From NCBI GenBank assembly GCA_037074705.1, contig CM073590.1, positions 37,347,895-37,411,894 of the forward strand: DNA of 64,000 nucleotides, in the 5' to 3' direction. Source of the DNA: Zhengitettix transpicula. Its lineage: Eukaryota; Arthropoda; Insecta; Orthoptera; Tetrigidae. The first letter of the stretch is position 1. Each line of letters begins with the position of its first letter. Below are positions 9,801-23,500 of this stretch, in pieces. The notes below the pieces were generated by a model. It was not told the origin of the DNA. It did not search any database and saw only the letters and a program-made list of their open reading frames with translations. The position numbers were made by a program, and so were the translations under genes.

Positions 9801-12696
9801 ATGTTTATAAATTGAATAATTATATTTTTTGTGGATAGTAGGCTGCTATATTTATTATTTACTTTAAATATGAAGTCATATAGTTTCAATTGATAACTTT
9901 CAAAAACGTTTGTAAGCCCATTTAATCTGTCGATATGGTATCATTTAACTATCGGAAGATTAAGCTGAAATAACTCATGTTTTCCTCAATTTATATAGTC
10001 CTCGGAATACTCATTGTCTAAGTTCTTAATCACAGGCTATATCAGTGGACATGACGTTTATTGACCGTGTAAGGTAAATGTTTAATTGTGATTTATACAG
10101 CTATTATATTTCACTTATTCATTGTCATCTATTGAAAATAAAATCATTACACTAACACTTGAGAGTAATAAGTTAACTATTGAACCCCCAATAGTTTAAC
10201 ATTATATTCATTCAGGTAAATAATTCTTAATTGCACTGTATATCTACATCCTACACATAATTGATGTTGATATAAAACTTAAATTTTCCAGACAACAAAT
10301 TTCTTTTAAAAAAAACATTCATCTAGATAGACTGATTAAATTTTTAATTTTTAATATTTTTCCTTCTATGCATATATGTATTCAGAGATGTAATGTACAC
10401 GATTTTTAATTGAAATAAGATTTCTATTTCTTTTAGCGTAGATTTTACGAATTAATAAATCGATTTTTTTGTCATTAATTTGCTTCATGAAAAGAATTTC
10501 TGATGTATTGGTTCATACAAAAATTATTTACCTATTAAGGCTACATGAGATTACATGAACATTTTCAAGACATTTAAAAAATGAAGATGCCCGATTAATT
10601 TTTTATTCTTTTTTAAGTACAAACACATATTAATCTCCAAAATTTCAAGAACAACTGATAAAGCTATTTTGCAAATTAAAACAAAAGACATCTATTAATA
10701 ATTTCGATTGCAAAAGCGGACAAATACAGTTTATCCTGGATTATGGGCTAGGGTACAAAAGTTATAATTGCATTTGATTCATCGTGTTTTGTGGAACTGT
10801 TACAATTTTAACTAAAATAGAAACCCACTTTGAATTGCGGTGATTTAAAAAATATGGCTGCGGATTAATACATTTATAGCGGCGTACCAGGTAAATCCTT
10901 TTCATTATAATAATTTTTTATGTGCAATCGGGCTAATTTTTCAACATTAAAAATGTTATTTGTAATTTTTATCGTTGGTCGTCTTGATTAACTGTAAATC
11001 ATCCGAATGATACTATGGTTAATTTTAACACATTGCTTTGTAATTTGAAGCTTCATGTTGTCTTATTTAGAACATTTTTATTTACTATATATAGATACAG
11101 AAATGTTGTTCAATTGCTTAAAGAAGGTATATTTTCTGAGTATTTATTTTATATATGGAGTACTTCTTTTTCTTACATCTCTACTTTGGTTAGAGTTCGA
11201 AACTATAATCAACCACTTCTCTGTTCAGTTCTGAGACATACTAATACTGACCTTTGAGCTCATTTTCACTTGGGCTTGAACATTATCGTTCGAGTTGCTG
11301 CAATGGTCGGCATGCTCATATGAGAGCAGTGACGACGGCTGTTGACAAACGGCGCGAAGGATTGCGGCACGACAAACACGTAGAAATACTGCGTGGTGAA
11401 GCCTGCATTCCCCTCCCAAATGAACCGGCCCCGTCCACCGGGTAATTCACTGCCGCTAACCGGCAACACTGACAATGCACTAGATTCATTTCCACGAAGA
11501 AAGCAACGCCGAGGAAAACAATCCGCAATACTGATTAAACGGGACTCGGAAAGCCGAATTCAGAATGCAACCCTTGTCTACCTAAGCCATTTGCAAATCA
11601 TTAAAACCTTTCTCTTTTATCTGAAATGTTCTTGGTGTTATTCACATTCCACAGTTAATAATAATACAGCAAATATTTATATTTTAGAAATTATTTATTA
11701 CTTCAAATATATATTATTTTGAATATATTAGGTAATTTGATAGAAATGATCTGGAAGAATAAACTCTATAGTGAATTAATTGAGAATCAACATTGTTAAA
11801 TGTAAAATATAACTGTGTATATTAAGATGTATAAATTTAATTAGAATTTATTGATAAAATATGTATTACTGTTTGTTTTACATGGGATAAATAATGGATT
11901 ATTTCAAAAATATTCGTGAAAAGTGTATAAATTGAATTTAATATTTTAGCAATGAATTTTTTCCATAAATTACTGGTGTATTAATGAAAAAAATTATTGA
12001 AAAATATTTTTCTTAATTTCCAATATGTGTTGCGTTATTATGACACCTCATGCAGTATCAGTGCTGTGTGTGGTTTGATTTATTAATAATTGAGGTTTAG
12101 GCCTTTCCGAGGAGGTGAGATAATCCCAGCCCTGTGACCGGCTTAGATCCTTTGGCCAACGAGATCGCATCTAGCCGAGCAGAAATGAACACCATAATTT
12201 AATGGGTCGAGGTTCCTTCTGGCGTGGCAGAAAACTTGGCTCTGGCGATAGCAGCAGTGCAAACATGCTATAAAGGTGTCTACGGGTCGTAGCTCAAGGA
12301 ACACGAAGTTGTCGACTCGAAATGAAAACAAGAAATTACATGTGGTCAGTAACCAGTAATGAGTTGTATCAGCGAATCATAAGATTCTAGATAAAGGGAT
12401 ATTGGTTGCCATTATTCCAAAAATGAAATTATAAAAAAAATTGTCATAATACATTTTTAACCATTAAAACTCATGCGTAAGTCCACAAATATTTCACACA
12501 AAGTAAAGCGTCAGTACTACGTTAATATAAAATATCTAGTACGCTTCATTTTGCACAAAAACACATTAATGTTCTGAAGAGTGTGATTAAGTCTGTTGAG
12601 GTTTTGTGTTCATTGTAAGAGGCAATAAATAGAACTTTCGTTGACTTGTCTGAAGAATTGTGGTCGCGATGTTTTTTTTATTTCCTCGAGTGGCAT
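6874..12696. other. Intronic stretch without gene
   Basis: Mostly AT-rich. GC-richer unique patches occur at about 7780-8030, 8600-8880 and 11240-11560. The patch at 11240-11560 contains five overlapping small frames on both strands, none recognisable. A possible ATG/donor junction at 8712-8720 is listed separately. No exon can be defended. Confidence 0.45.
8640..8720 (+). promoter_or_regulatory. Possible 5' exon end: start codon abutting a splice donor
   Basis: The sequence caccaaaATG is followed immediately by gtgagc (ATG at 8712-8714, donor at 8715-8720). It sits in a GC-richer, CpG-containing patch in otherwise AT-rich DNA. First exons that end right after the ATG are common in ribosomal-protein and other housekeeping genes. 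There is no recognisable TATA box and no second exon to connect it to, so this may be chance. A nested or alternative promoter is only a suggestion. Confidence 0.15.
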
Positions 12697-12727
12697 ATGA
12701 AGGTATTTGAAAGGGGGGATGCGGAAT
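12697..12727. repeat. Scrap of the A-tailed retroposon family
   Basis: A stretch of about 28 bases (core tttgaaaggggggatgcgga) matches the interior of the copy at 6300-6861 almost perfectly, but both sides differ. It is a tiny isolated fragment, too short to say how it arose. Confidence 0.6.
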
Positions 12728-15700
12728 GAGAACTGAACCGTTTCATTAGATTCCAATTTATTTTTTCTCTCCGTTAACGTTTAGACGAATAAAATATTTC
12801 ACCAACAATATGAGAAAATGGTCTGAAAGTTTTATTAGAAATAATCCAATAATAATCAATTATTCAAATTAAATATAATAATATTTTTTATTTGGAAATT
12901 TATCTGTCAAACGAATTTGAGTAAAATTAATGGACGAAAACAGACAGTATATAATTAAAAATATTAATTAATTAATTACAAGAAATACACATTTTCTCCA
13001 CAAATCCGGGGACCTCATCAAGTGCACTTAACATTTAAGGCTACAAAGTACGAGGACTTTGTTTAAATAACATTATAGTCCCCTTGAATTACTGTGCTTT
13101 TTAATGTGAAAGATGTTTAATTTAATCTAAATGATTTAAGAGATCAATACTTACATACATTGAAAATAATGTTAGTATTATAAAAATTAAAAATTTGGCT
13201 CTTCTGATCTCAATGTTATTTATTACAGGCTGTTTATCTACATGATGTATTATTTAAAGCTCTTTTAGTTTAATCTATAGAAACAGGAAGGCAATCATTA
13301 CAAAAAATATATATACAATGTTATGTTCAACGATAAGTATAGAATGAGTCTTAAATATAAAATATCCTGTAACGAACGTTGCCCTCTTTTATCATAAATT
13401 ACTTTATGTTTTTGAGTATCCACATTCACCCTGCAGGCTTCGCTTTTCGTCTCTTGTCTCACTCAAAAACTTAACTTCGGGTAATTATTCTATCAACCAT
13501 TAAAATCAAAAATATTACTTGTATAGTCCCGGTAAATGTTATGTGAGCTTCCTTTATTATTATTTACGTAATGTTCAAATATATCTATGTCGTATTGAAT
13601 ATCTGTCCTGTAAACAATACTGTTGATACATATCTATTTTTTTTTGTAACTGATGTAAATATATTCACTGTATTGGGAAAGTAGGTTTGTGGAGAATTAA
13701 TTTTGTTAGACATTAAATAGAATATCTCATATTATGGAGCATGTTAATTAATAGGTGCTCATAGCGCCCAACCAGAAATTTAGTTGTCATTTCGAAGGAT
13801 GGTGGAGAATTTTTGTCGGTCAGGCTGAGTCTACGAAGTCCACAGTTCGCATCGCACCTGATCACGAACGCCTGACGCTCTCAGTGAACGCATCCAACTC
13901 CCACTCGGTCCGCTCTGCGAGTTATTACTTTGTGAGTTATGACTCGTGCACGGAAAAAAGCATATAGCCAGTGCAGAAAACTCCATATACCCCTCCTCTA
14001 CAGCAATCTTAAAATAAACAGAATATTCATCAAACCTGTCCCGTCCCCCTTCTCGCTTTGATCCCTGTTTGAGCTGGTGTAATATACGATAGTTCCCGCT
14101 AACATTAGTCACCAGCATAAAAATATAACTCACACTGCAGTGTCATATTCTTTATTTATGCTCTACTTTAATGTCTCCCCTTTTTTAAATTTCAGGCGAC
14201 AGCTGCTATTAGCACAACTGAATCTCGATTATCGTCTGCAAAGGATCATTAATTGATAATTTTTTGAAATTATATATTTTTAGTGACAAAGAAATAGCTA
14301 ATATTATACTGTAAAGAAATAATAAAATAAATATAAAAATAATATTTTTTTCCTGAGTTTAGAAATCGGAAGAAACATTTTGCGATATAAAAATTGTGTA
14401 AAAAATTAAAATCTAAAGAAAATTCTATCAAATAAAAGAGTAATTATTTTTGGAGTGATATGTCTAGTAAAATGATAGTATCTACTATAACAAAAGGTGA
14501 GAAATTCTTTCATAATTCATCCTATGTATTTGATTTATTCGGGCCTCGGACGATAACTAGTAAAAAAATTAATTGAAATAGGAAACATATTTAAACATCG
14601 TATCGAGATCAAGCACAATTTCCAACTATAATAATTAAATATCCCGTTCAAGGGGACCATGAAATTGTATCTTATTTACAGAAATGTCGTTTGTACTGGC
14701 TTGTCTGGCTTTTTCTGTTTGCTCCAGTTACAGTATTACGATTCCAGTAGCAACATTACTCTCATGTAAAAGGTTTTCACTTCATTTAATTTATATCTAA
14801 AGATCGATGTAGGGTTGGGAAACTGTTTTTCTACCTGGGTGAAAGATGAAAGGCATCTGTAAGGCTCTGGTTTCGACGTGACCTATGAGATGTACAGTCT
14901 CCGGCCAGTAAAAACCTAGCCCGCGTGGCAGATTTTACACTCGGAAAAAATTGAGGATTCCATTCATTTTTCCATTGTTGTAAAAGATTTAACGCGTAAC
15001 GTGTTGCAACGCTTGCGATTATCGACGTATCGTAAATAATTGTCAATATATACATGCAAAATTCCGAGTCTTTCTATATTTTCATTATTAATAACTTTCT
15101 GTCCATCTGTATGGACTGGTATAAATTTTGTCATGAAACTGGTGAATCATAATGCTATTTTAACTGCACTAACAAAATACATTCTTAAATATGTACGGAG
15201 TAATATGTATAATTCCCAAATTTCTGTTTTATATTATGGGAGAGAAATAAGTTATAACTTCAGGAAATGAGAGTATTTTATAGAACATTATAAACATTTT
15301 GTTTATTCATTTTTGTTATTGAAATTTCATGAAAGTGCTGAAACTATTGAATTTTGATAGGAGAAATTTTAACCTATAATTCTATTATGATTTATAATGA
15401 TAAGATTACATCCCTGAATGGTATCGAAATATTATTCGGAAACCACATTCATCGTCCGAAAATTCACCATTTTAACTAAAGATAACTCTTGGGAACTGAC
15501 GTCACAATGTACACGTGATATCTTTTACCTAACAAACACGCTGAATATATAACAACACATTGTCTTCGATAATTAATATTTATTATCTTATTTTGTCATA
15601 TCTCTATTATTTGTAGCAGTTAAGTATTGGATATTCATGTTAACGGTTCACTATTTCATTATTGTTCAAGAAATAAAATTAAGTAGAAACGTTCATGCTA

Positions 15701-15823
15701 ATTGTTTTTGTGTATCATTGACATTGACAATCAAGGAATTGTTGAGTAATGTATTTCTTTTCCACTTTAATTATTTAACCACAGTCGTTTTTACGTTACT
15801 TTTCTTTTATGATACCCAATAGT
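12728..15823. other. Intronic stretch without gene
   Basis: AT-rich, with GC-richer patches at about 13755-13970 and 14850-15010. A consensus CRE octamer TGACGTCA lies at 15497-15504. A weak hammerhead-like arrangement (minus strand TTGATGA ... TCC ... GGA GAAAA, about 12990-13022) was noted but is poor. No exon is recognised. Confidence 0.45.
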
Positions 15824-16087
15824 AAAATGTGGGTATTTAAATGCCCGACCTACCTGTTGAAGCCTTTTCTAGGGTTTTCCCTGCATCACTTTTAGGCGAA
15901 TTGCCGGGTAGGATCCCTAAACCATAGCCCGGGGGCCCTAGTTAAACTTTGGCTATCTTCCTCTACCCTTCCGCATCCCCCCTTGCAGATCCCTTCGTAT
16001 GCTATTAAAGGGAAGTTGCCACCATTTGGATTACCCTCATGTAGCCTGTTACCCTAAAATAATAATAATAATAAAAATATGGGTATT
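15824..16087. repeat. Target-site duplication pair around retroposon copy 2
   Basis: The 14-mer aaaatgtgggtatt (15824-15837) recurs as aaaatatgggtatt (16074-16087), 13 of 14 identical, directly at both ends of the element. Confidence 0.75.
15838..16073 (+). mobile_element. A-tailed retroposon, 5'-truncated copy 2
   Basis: This is the same family as the element at 6300-6861, here in sense orientation on the plus strand. It starts inside the family sequence (at gcccgacctacc) and runs to the shared 3' end ...catgtagcctgttaccct. It ends in an (AAT)n tail at 16056-16073. The 5' truncation, A-rich tail and target duplications together mean it was copied by LINE machinery. The (AAT)n tail differs from the plain A run of copy 1. 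Confidence 0.75.
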
Positions 16088-17354
16088 CGGCTATTTTCAA
16101 CTATTCATTTTTAACTGATTATATTTATGTTGCATTATTTGATAGATACATGGAATAATATTTTAATTTAGTATACTATATTTTGGCATAACTTTAGTTC
16201 ATCCTAGCTCTTTCTTTCCAGACATATAAATTCTATGATTCGTTACTTATTTTCTGAATAACTCGTACTGTTTTTTGCGTCACTCAGTGTAAGGCAAGTT
16301 TGCGGATGCAGAGCACAATATATACTACTAACATATGTCCTTTGCAAACCACCTGTGTAAGTTAGCCAAATTAGAGATAACTATAGTTTTTTCAGTACTG
16401 ATGGAAGATATTCGCACAGACTTGAATATTAATTACTGTTTCTTACAAATAATCTGTCGTATTCCAGACCACTGGCCTAATACTGTGACGTAATCCAAAG
16501 TCACTGAATTTCGTTCGCACTCTGCTAAATTATCGCCTTCTCCATAATCTTGGTATCGTACACAGTATTATACATCCGATAAATACGTGTATATTTATAA
16601 AAGCCACCTTAGGATTCGACTTCAAAAACAAGTTATTTGTAAAGCCTCTTTACAGACTAAATTTCGAGTAAAAATGATTTTCTAATGACATGGCAAAGGC
16701 TGGCTTTACCCACTACTATCTGTGCTATAAAACGACTTAAAACAGTCGGTAATCCAGTCTTAGAGGACGCTAAGTCAGTTCTGGAAATAGAACTGCATTA
16801 CCTTTCACAGACCCACTATCACATTATCTTTGTAACTATTAATCCTGGCCTATTCCTTAAACTTGCATTTGAGTGTACCAAACAAATATTTATTATGAAC
16901 AAACATTCAATGTTTACGTATGACTTCTGTACTAGCCATAACTTAGAAAATCGTACAAACTGGGTATTATATATAATGCTGCAACACCATTATTTTTTCT
17001 AACGTCATCAAATTCATTCATGATCAATATCCAAGAAAACGAAAATAAATAATATTCAGAACATGTCTCAATTTTCATAACTAATGTTATTACACCAAAA
17101 ACTTTCTAGAAATGCGTTCATCACATTTTTAGGTTGAAATTACGAGTAAGAAAAGCGAAAATGAATCTTGTCAGGGTTCATATATTTATTTATAGGTACT
17201 ACACAGAAGTTCGTCAAATTATGTAGAAACCATCATTTAAATTGAAATAATAAAAGTTTCTATTGTCACATAATAATGCAATGTTTGATACTACAAAATA
17301 TATAATCATAAGTGATTAATTTGGTAATATAACATATTCTGAATTATTGATACA
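16088..17354. other. Intronic stretch without gene
   Basis: AT-rich. The 105-codon frame at 16685-17002 is not recognisable as any family, and I see no exon signals supporting it. Confidence 0.45.
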
Positions 17355-17510
17355 AGGAAACAGACCCAGCAAGGACAACGGAAATTGATGAGAGTTAAGA
17401 ACTGGATAGAAGTTGTACAACATAGGAAGAAATGGAGAGCAGTAGTGGAACAGACCAAAACATTCCATAAAGGAACGCTGTAGCGCCTTATCATCAACAA
17501 CAACATATTC
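17355..17510 (+). pseudogene. 3' end of a non-LTR retrotransposon (LINE) ORF2, 5'-truncated
   Basis: A frame from 17355 to the stop at 17481-17483 (42 codons) reads RKQTQQGQRKLMRVKNW, then HRKKWRAVVEQTKTFHKGTL and stop. The pattern GRP/R-rich, W, then R.KWR.VVEQ.KT and a stop 5-10 residues later is typical of the very C-terminus of ORF2 in many insect LINEs. After the stop comes a short 3' region with a (CAA)n-like tail (atcatcaacaacaacat). The start is the edge of recognisable similarity, not a gene start. The reverse-transcriptase and endonuclease domains are absent, so this is a dead 5'-truncated copy. The clade is not determinable from so little. Confidence 0.55.
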
Positions 17511-20500
17511 TTATTACATTTAAGTATTATAATGAGATAAATAAATAACAAAATAGCAGACATAATATTATATTTTTTAGTGATGATTGCTTAGTGTTGT
17601 AACACTCATAATATGTACGATTACTTTTGAACAAATTTGTATTACTTTCACAAAGTGGATGGCATGCAAGTGTAACAGATAGCTTTTTTGCGCTTTGAAC
17701 TTGTAAACTAAATGTAATTTTTTATGCTGATAGACAGTTAAAGACAGGTTTCTAACAGATTGAATGTCAGCAATTTGCGCCGCCCTAACACATTTTCGGA
17801 GCATATACGACTGCGAAGACGTTTGAGAAGGATTTTTGTTTGAGTGGGCCTGAAGTGCAGGTAATGGCCATGACACATCGACGCTTCTCCGCAAATCAGT
17901 GGCAACACCTCTGGGCGGCAGTGCGTGGCTAAATGTTTGCCTGGGAGCCGCCCCTACCTCCGGTCTCATTAGCCCGGCAGTGGCGGTAACGAGTCCCTGA
18001 GCAAGTTTATCGATTACCTCGGGACACTGCTGAGAAGTCGATCGGTCTATTTAGCGATCTGGACAGATACGCCGACCCTTCCCAAAAAACCAAGCTGCTG
18101 AATGGACGCTGCGGACAAATTGGACGACCCAAGAGGGACGCTAAAACGCGAAGCTACTCGACTTGGGAAGTCGGCGAAAAACGTGTAACTTAGTCCCTGA
18201 ATAATAACTTGGAGCTCCAGCAAAATGCCTGCGGGGAACGGAAACCTTAAGGGCACGCAATCACTGCTTTCCGTATACATGTTTTTATGACGAATTTCAA
18301 AAGCGATCAAAATATATAATACTACTCCAGAGCTGGCTAGTTGAATTATTAACGCAATTGTTAATATAAATAAACAATAAGAACATTTTTAACAACAGGG
18401 TACATCTTTCTTTCACAAATGCTTGGACATGATTCGTTGGTGCACTAGGTTCTCAATGATTGATTTAAATACCATCTGAACCCGTCGGATTAATGAAGAA
18501 GTATGACTGGGAACAAAATAACCAGAGCGTGTGGGGGGAACTTACATGCATTTGCCTTGAAAAGGAGACCAGGCATTTGGCACAGTCTCGCCACCCTCAA
18601 GAATGATTAAGGAAGGGAAGGAAGTAGATGAATGTAGTCTGTATACGCAGACAATAAAACCTAATCCCAACCTTCAGCTCCAATCCAATTAGTACGGTTG
18701 CTGACAGACTGGTACCATGGGAGCAGTGGACTACTGCGTGTCCACGAGACTCGTCTCTCAAGAATCCTCTCAAACACCCAGAACGGGTGTTCAGAATTTA
18801 GAATTAATAATTATTAAAGAAATTAAAGTATTAGCATGTGAACAAAACCAAATATTGCATTCCTTACTATGAATCCTTGAAACTGTATGATATTATAATT
18901 TGCATTTTCACATTGACTCCATCTGCATTAAACTAAGTCATGTGTTATATCTATTGCAACAATTGAGAACCTGTGTATTCGTATAATTATCTACTGCAAG
19001 CATACCATGCATTTTCTCATAGTATACCATCTTACACTTAGGGGGGAATGGTAGCAAGGTTGGGAAAATATTTATTCTACAGAAAAAATCGATAAGAATA
19101 ATCACGGGTTCCAAACATAATGTTCACTGTACACCATTATTTTTAAATTAAATTTACTAAGAATTATCAGTATATTTATAAATCCTTGATAACTACGAAG
19201 ACAAACTTAGGTTTTTCAATTTTTAATTGAAAATCTATTCTATTCATTAAGGAACATTTTCAATGTAACCCAAACATGGATTTTTAATTATATATTATCG
19301 GTAATTGTTATTACGTTTACGCTTGAAGATTTCTGTATTTTGCAGTTTTTAGGAAATAAATAAATAGATTTATTTATTTGACATATGCTTCTTATAGACA
19401 CCATTAGTAAAACTAAATGAGAGTAACGAAGAACCTCAGAAGCAATTTTAACCTAAATTATTTAAAATATTCCTATTACCTTATGTTTGGCAACGGATTA
19501 GGAATCTTTATTCGAAGAAAAATTTTATTATTTTATTTCTATCGATAAAGTTTGCAATTATGGTGGTATTTTATGCGCGGACATTAATTATTAATTAATT
19601 ATACTAATTTTTTAGTATTATTGTAAGTAGTTTTAAGTGAATTACTGCTAGCAGTAGTACACACGAATAACAGCATACAATAATTTTAATTTATGTAACA
19701 TATACCGCACCTTAAAATTATGAGGACGTTTTATTAATACCGTTTTTAAATGTTTTTTCAATAGATGGCGCGTAATTGAAATCCATTACCTATCTAAAAG
19801 TAAATCACCGAGTTTATAACTCTCATAGCCTGTTGTGAGCATCGATTAAGCATTATCCGCGTCATGTTGACTTACTGAACATTACTTTCTCTTATGATTC
19901 AACCACAAAGTTTTTTTCTTTTCATAAATAACGCTGAATGATGTTGAAGTATCACATATCTACACCTCCTACTTGATAGATCCATGTATTATCTAATTAT
20001 TCCAGCGTGACATGTGATAATATTTGTAGCTCGAGCGTCAAAGGAGCTGTTTTGAAGTATAAATAACAAGGTAACTGAAAGTAATATTGCATTAATGATG
20101 TATTCTAGCATTAAAATTATCGTTTACATTATTATTAGCTGCTTTTAAACAAAAATATATCTCAATACTTCACTTTTTTTATCTTCAAGAAATTAAACTT
20201 TCGTAGATGAACTTACAATTATGACAAATTTATTCACGTGAAAGTTTATTATAATTATACACTTCTCCATTAAGCTTATACTTTTGTGCAATATTATAAA
20301 TGAGGTAAAATACGAAACTGATTAATTAAACTCTAGATTTTGTGTTATGTGTATTTAGAATAGATGTTTAGGTGGCGGTAAATTGACGACGTAAATTGTG
20401 TGAACCGGGTTGCCTACTCAAATATATATGTTCAGTAAAACTCTTGTGTGGGCGAAATAGATCCCTTCCGGAAAATCGGTAACTCGTTTTCTGTTAGTAA

Positions 20501-23500
20501 CTCAAATTTTGTTATCTGTACATCATGTGATTCAGTAAACCTTATGTAAAAAATGAAGTTAAGTTTAATTTTAATAATCGTTACTTGAAACTATGTTTGT
20601 GAACATCGTGACTGAAAATTCGTTGCTGAATCCGCACATAACATTCAATAATAGTTTCTAGATAATTTACGTAATTTGGAAGAAGTGCTCGCGATTAATG
20701 GATTTAAATGTCTATGTAATTTTGTTAAGTGGCGGTCTACAACGATTCAATAGAAAATAATTATTTGATTAAGATGGAAATTTATAACACTGTGTTTTGA
20801 AAAATATAAATCTAATGCATATTAAAAGTTTAACATAAAAAAATTATACATTTTTTTAGCGTCCTATACTTACGGTTCTCTTTTTTTCGTTTTTTTTGTT
20901 GACAGACTGTATTTAGTATAAACATTATGAAGAGGTCCAAATATTTTATTTCTGGATTCTATTTACGTTTAAAATAGTTCCCAAATATTATTTTTATCCG
21001 TTTATAACATAATTTATTTGTCAAACCTGTCAATATATCTTACAAAATTTGAATAGATCCGTATTTATACTCTATTTTTGACGAAAGAAAACCATCCCGT
21101 GAATCCATAACAGCAGAAATTAATGACTCCTCTGCCAAACGCACTTGTAAGTGCAGGCAGTCATAATGAGCTTGTAAACTATTGTTTCCGTTGGCTTGAA
21201 TGGTCCTCCCCTTACTATTCTCACAAGTGGAAGAACTCATTGATTGAGTTGTCACTGTTTTAAAGCGGTTCACTGGGCCATGTTTCGAATTTATCGCTCG
21301 CGCGAATCATCGCAACGCGATTTCCAAGTAGTATTCTCTGATCGCCCCGTTAATATAGAACTATTGTTTGTCGTCCCACAAAAAATAGAAACATATTTCG
21401 AAACGGGTAGAAAATTGTCAAAGTTTTTTCGCCTAAGACCGGAAGAGTTGTGCAAACGTTACAAAATAAGTATTTTAATTTCTAATTATATTATTTAATC
21501 TGTATTAATGATTAAAGATTTTTCAATTTAAAGAACAGACGTTAAATATTAAATTATTCAAAATGCCAAAAGTAATTAATGCGAGTGACGATGCACTAAT
21601 TACTTTCTGGCTTTGTAATACATCCACACCTTTTTAATGTCTCTAATGACACCAAAATAATTATTATCATCTTAAAATGTATCCTTCTTAACCAGTGGAG
21701 TTCAAATACTTTAATATATAATTACCAGCTCAATTATATTGTATAACAAGTTAACGTTAAGTGTATGATTTAATTCTCTTGTTGTACTTTATTATTTTGT
21801 TAATTACGTGTATACAAAATAATGATTATTTAGAGACAAAAAATATAATTCTTTGACTCATTCCACCCGAGTTCACGTTTCATTGGAGATTATGAATAAT
21901 TACGTTAGTACTTTTATTTCCTTATGTAGCTTACGACTCAGGTTTTAATGTTTTGATATTCCTTATTTCAAGTCTTCTTGAAATAACCCACCATTAAAAT
22001 GTTATACTTTCATTTGAATATCATCCGCATCGTTAATTTTAACGCCTCAGAAATCGTTGCAGTTTAATTTGTGCTAAAGGGAGTTTTTAATGCTGGAAGG
22101 AAGGGGATTAGACCAGAGGTGAAGGAGATAAAGCACGCTTCTGTCTGTCCACAAGCTTCAAATACGATCTTAATCCGAATAACATTTTTACTTCCTCTTG
22201 GAGCCAAGTAAAGTGCAAAAAGGGTATTTACATATTTAATAAGTTCTAAGTAAAGTGGTAGGACAGAGGTAATCATTTGAAGAAGGTTAAAGTCGGAAGA
22301 ACTCTTTTATGCTATAGAACAAAAGAGTTGAAACAAATGTTGGATACACTGCTCAAACGTCCGGCTTTACGTGTGTAGTCTCATCCTGAAGTTAAGCTCA
22401 ATAAGGAATTCTGTACAGCTTTCTTCGGCATAAAAAGGGATTACTTTACCTTGGTATAACGTGCCCAACGAACCATACTATTTGTCCAATAAAAGGTCAT
22501 GATACAATGCTTATACTTACGTTAGTTTACGAAATAATTGTTATTGTGGCCACAGGAAAAGTAATTTTATATCTATAATGCTATTTTCTGTGCCTGTGAT
22601 AAAACAAAATATTTTAAAGGAATTCAATAAAAGTCAATGGGTACCTAAGATGCTAACAGTGCAATAGTATCTTATGTCAGAGAACAAACAATGAATAATC
22701 AATTAATTTCTCCATCTCTATCCGCCTGTTTCTAATTCATATAATTGTTGTAGGCCTATACGAGTATAGTTCCATCACGCATGGCTAATTTACACTGCAT
22801 AACGTATTATTCATACGATAATATATTTATAGATATTCCATTCCCCTGAAGTTATTAATATTTCTGATTGGTTAGATTAAAGAGTGGCAAATCAAAACTT
22901 CGTTAACGAGGTTTGATGTTTCGCAAAACATCACAGCATTGGTTTCCCCTTTTTTAATTATAAAATGAATTCGGATGCGTTACATTTTTAAGAGCGGAAT
23001 GAGTTATATTCTTCCCCCTGCGGAACCCTCGACTCCGTGTAACAGTCCGCCGTACTAATAAATCTATCTTGTGGTGAAGGCGGAATACGAAAAGATTAAA
23101 GTAAGTAAGAAGGGGGTGGACAACAAGGAAGGGATAGGCCGGGAGATGGGTGGGAATTAAGAAAGTGTATCTTTGGTGGCACAGGCGGAAATAAATACCG
23201 AAACTTTTGTCGTTAGAGTCTCATTTGCTGCCTTGGAAGCGACTTGAAGAAGCTGGGCGAGCGAATAAGCCACGCCGCGCGGAGCAGAGGAATACCTCTC
23301 CTAGATTTGCATAAGTCGGTGCGCACTAACCATCCCAATGAATATTTATGGATTCGTATTATGGCGTGGCGTTTTGAATAGCTAGCAAGGGGACGGTATC
23401 TTCCGTGGACTTCACCCGTACCAGCATTCACACACCCACACGTCTCATAATCCAAAAGATAAGCTCACTAATTGTGCCTAATTTACATGCTAATTGCTCT

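Noticed and set aside
12990..13022. TTGATGA ... TCC/GGA ... GAAAA on the minus strand
   Set aside because: Only a 3-bp stem and an off-consensus first strand; too weak to list as a motif.
17577..17969. 130-codon minus-strand frame
   Set aside because: No recognisable motif; it spans a GC-rich patch and an AT-rich segment of different character, and neither end has convincing gene signals.
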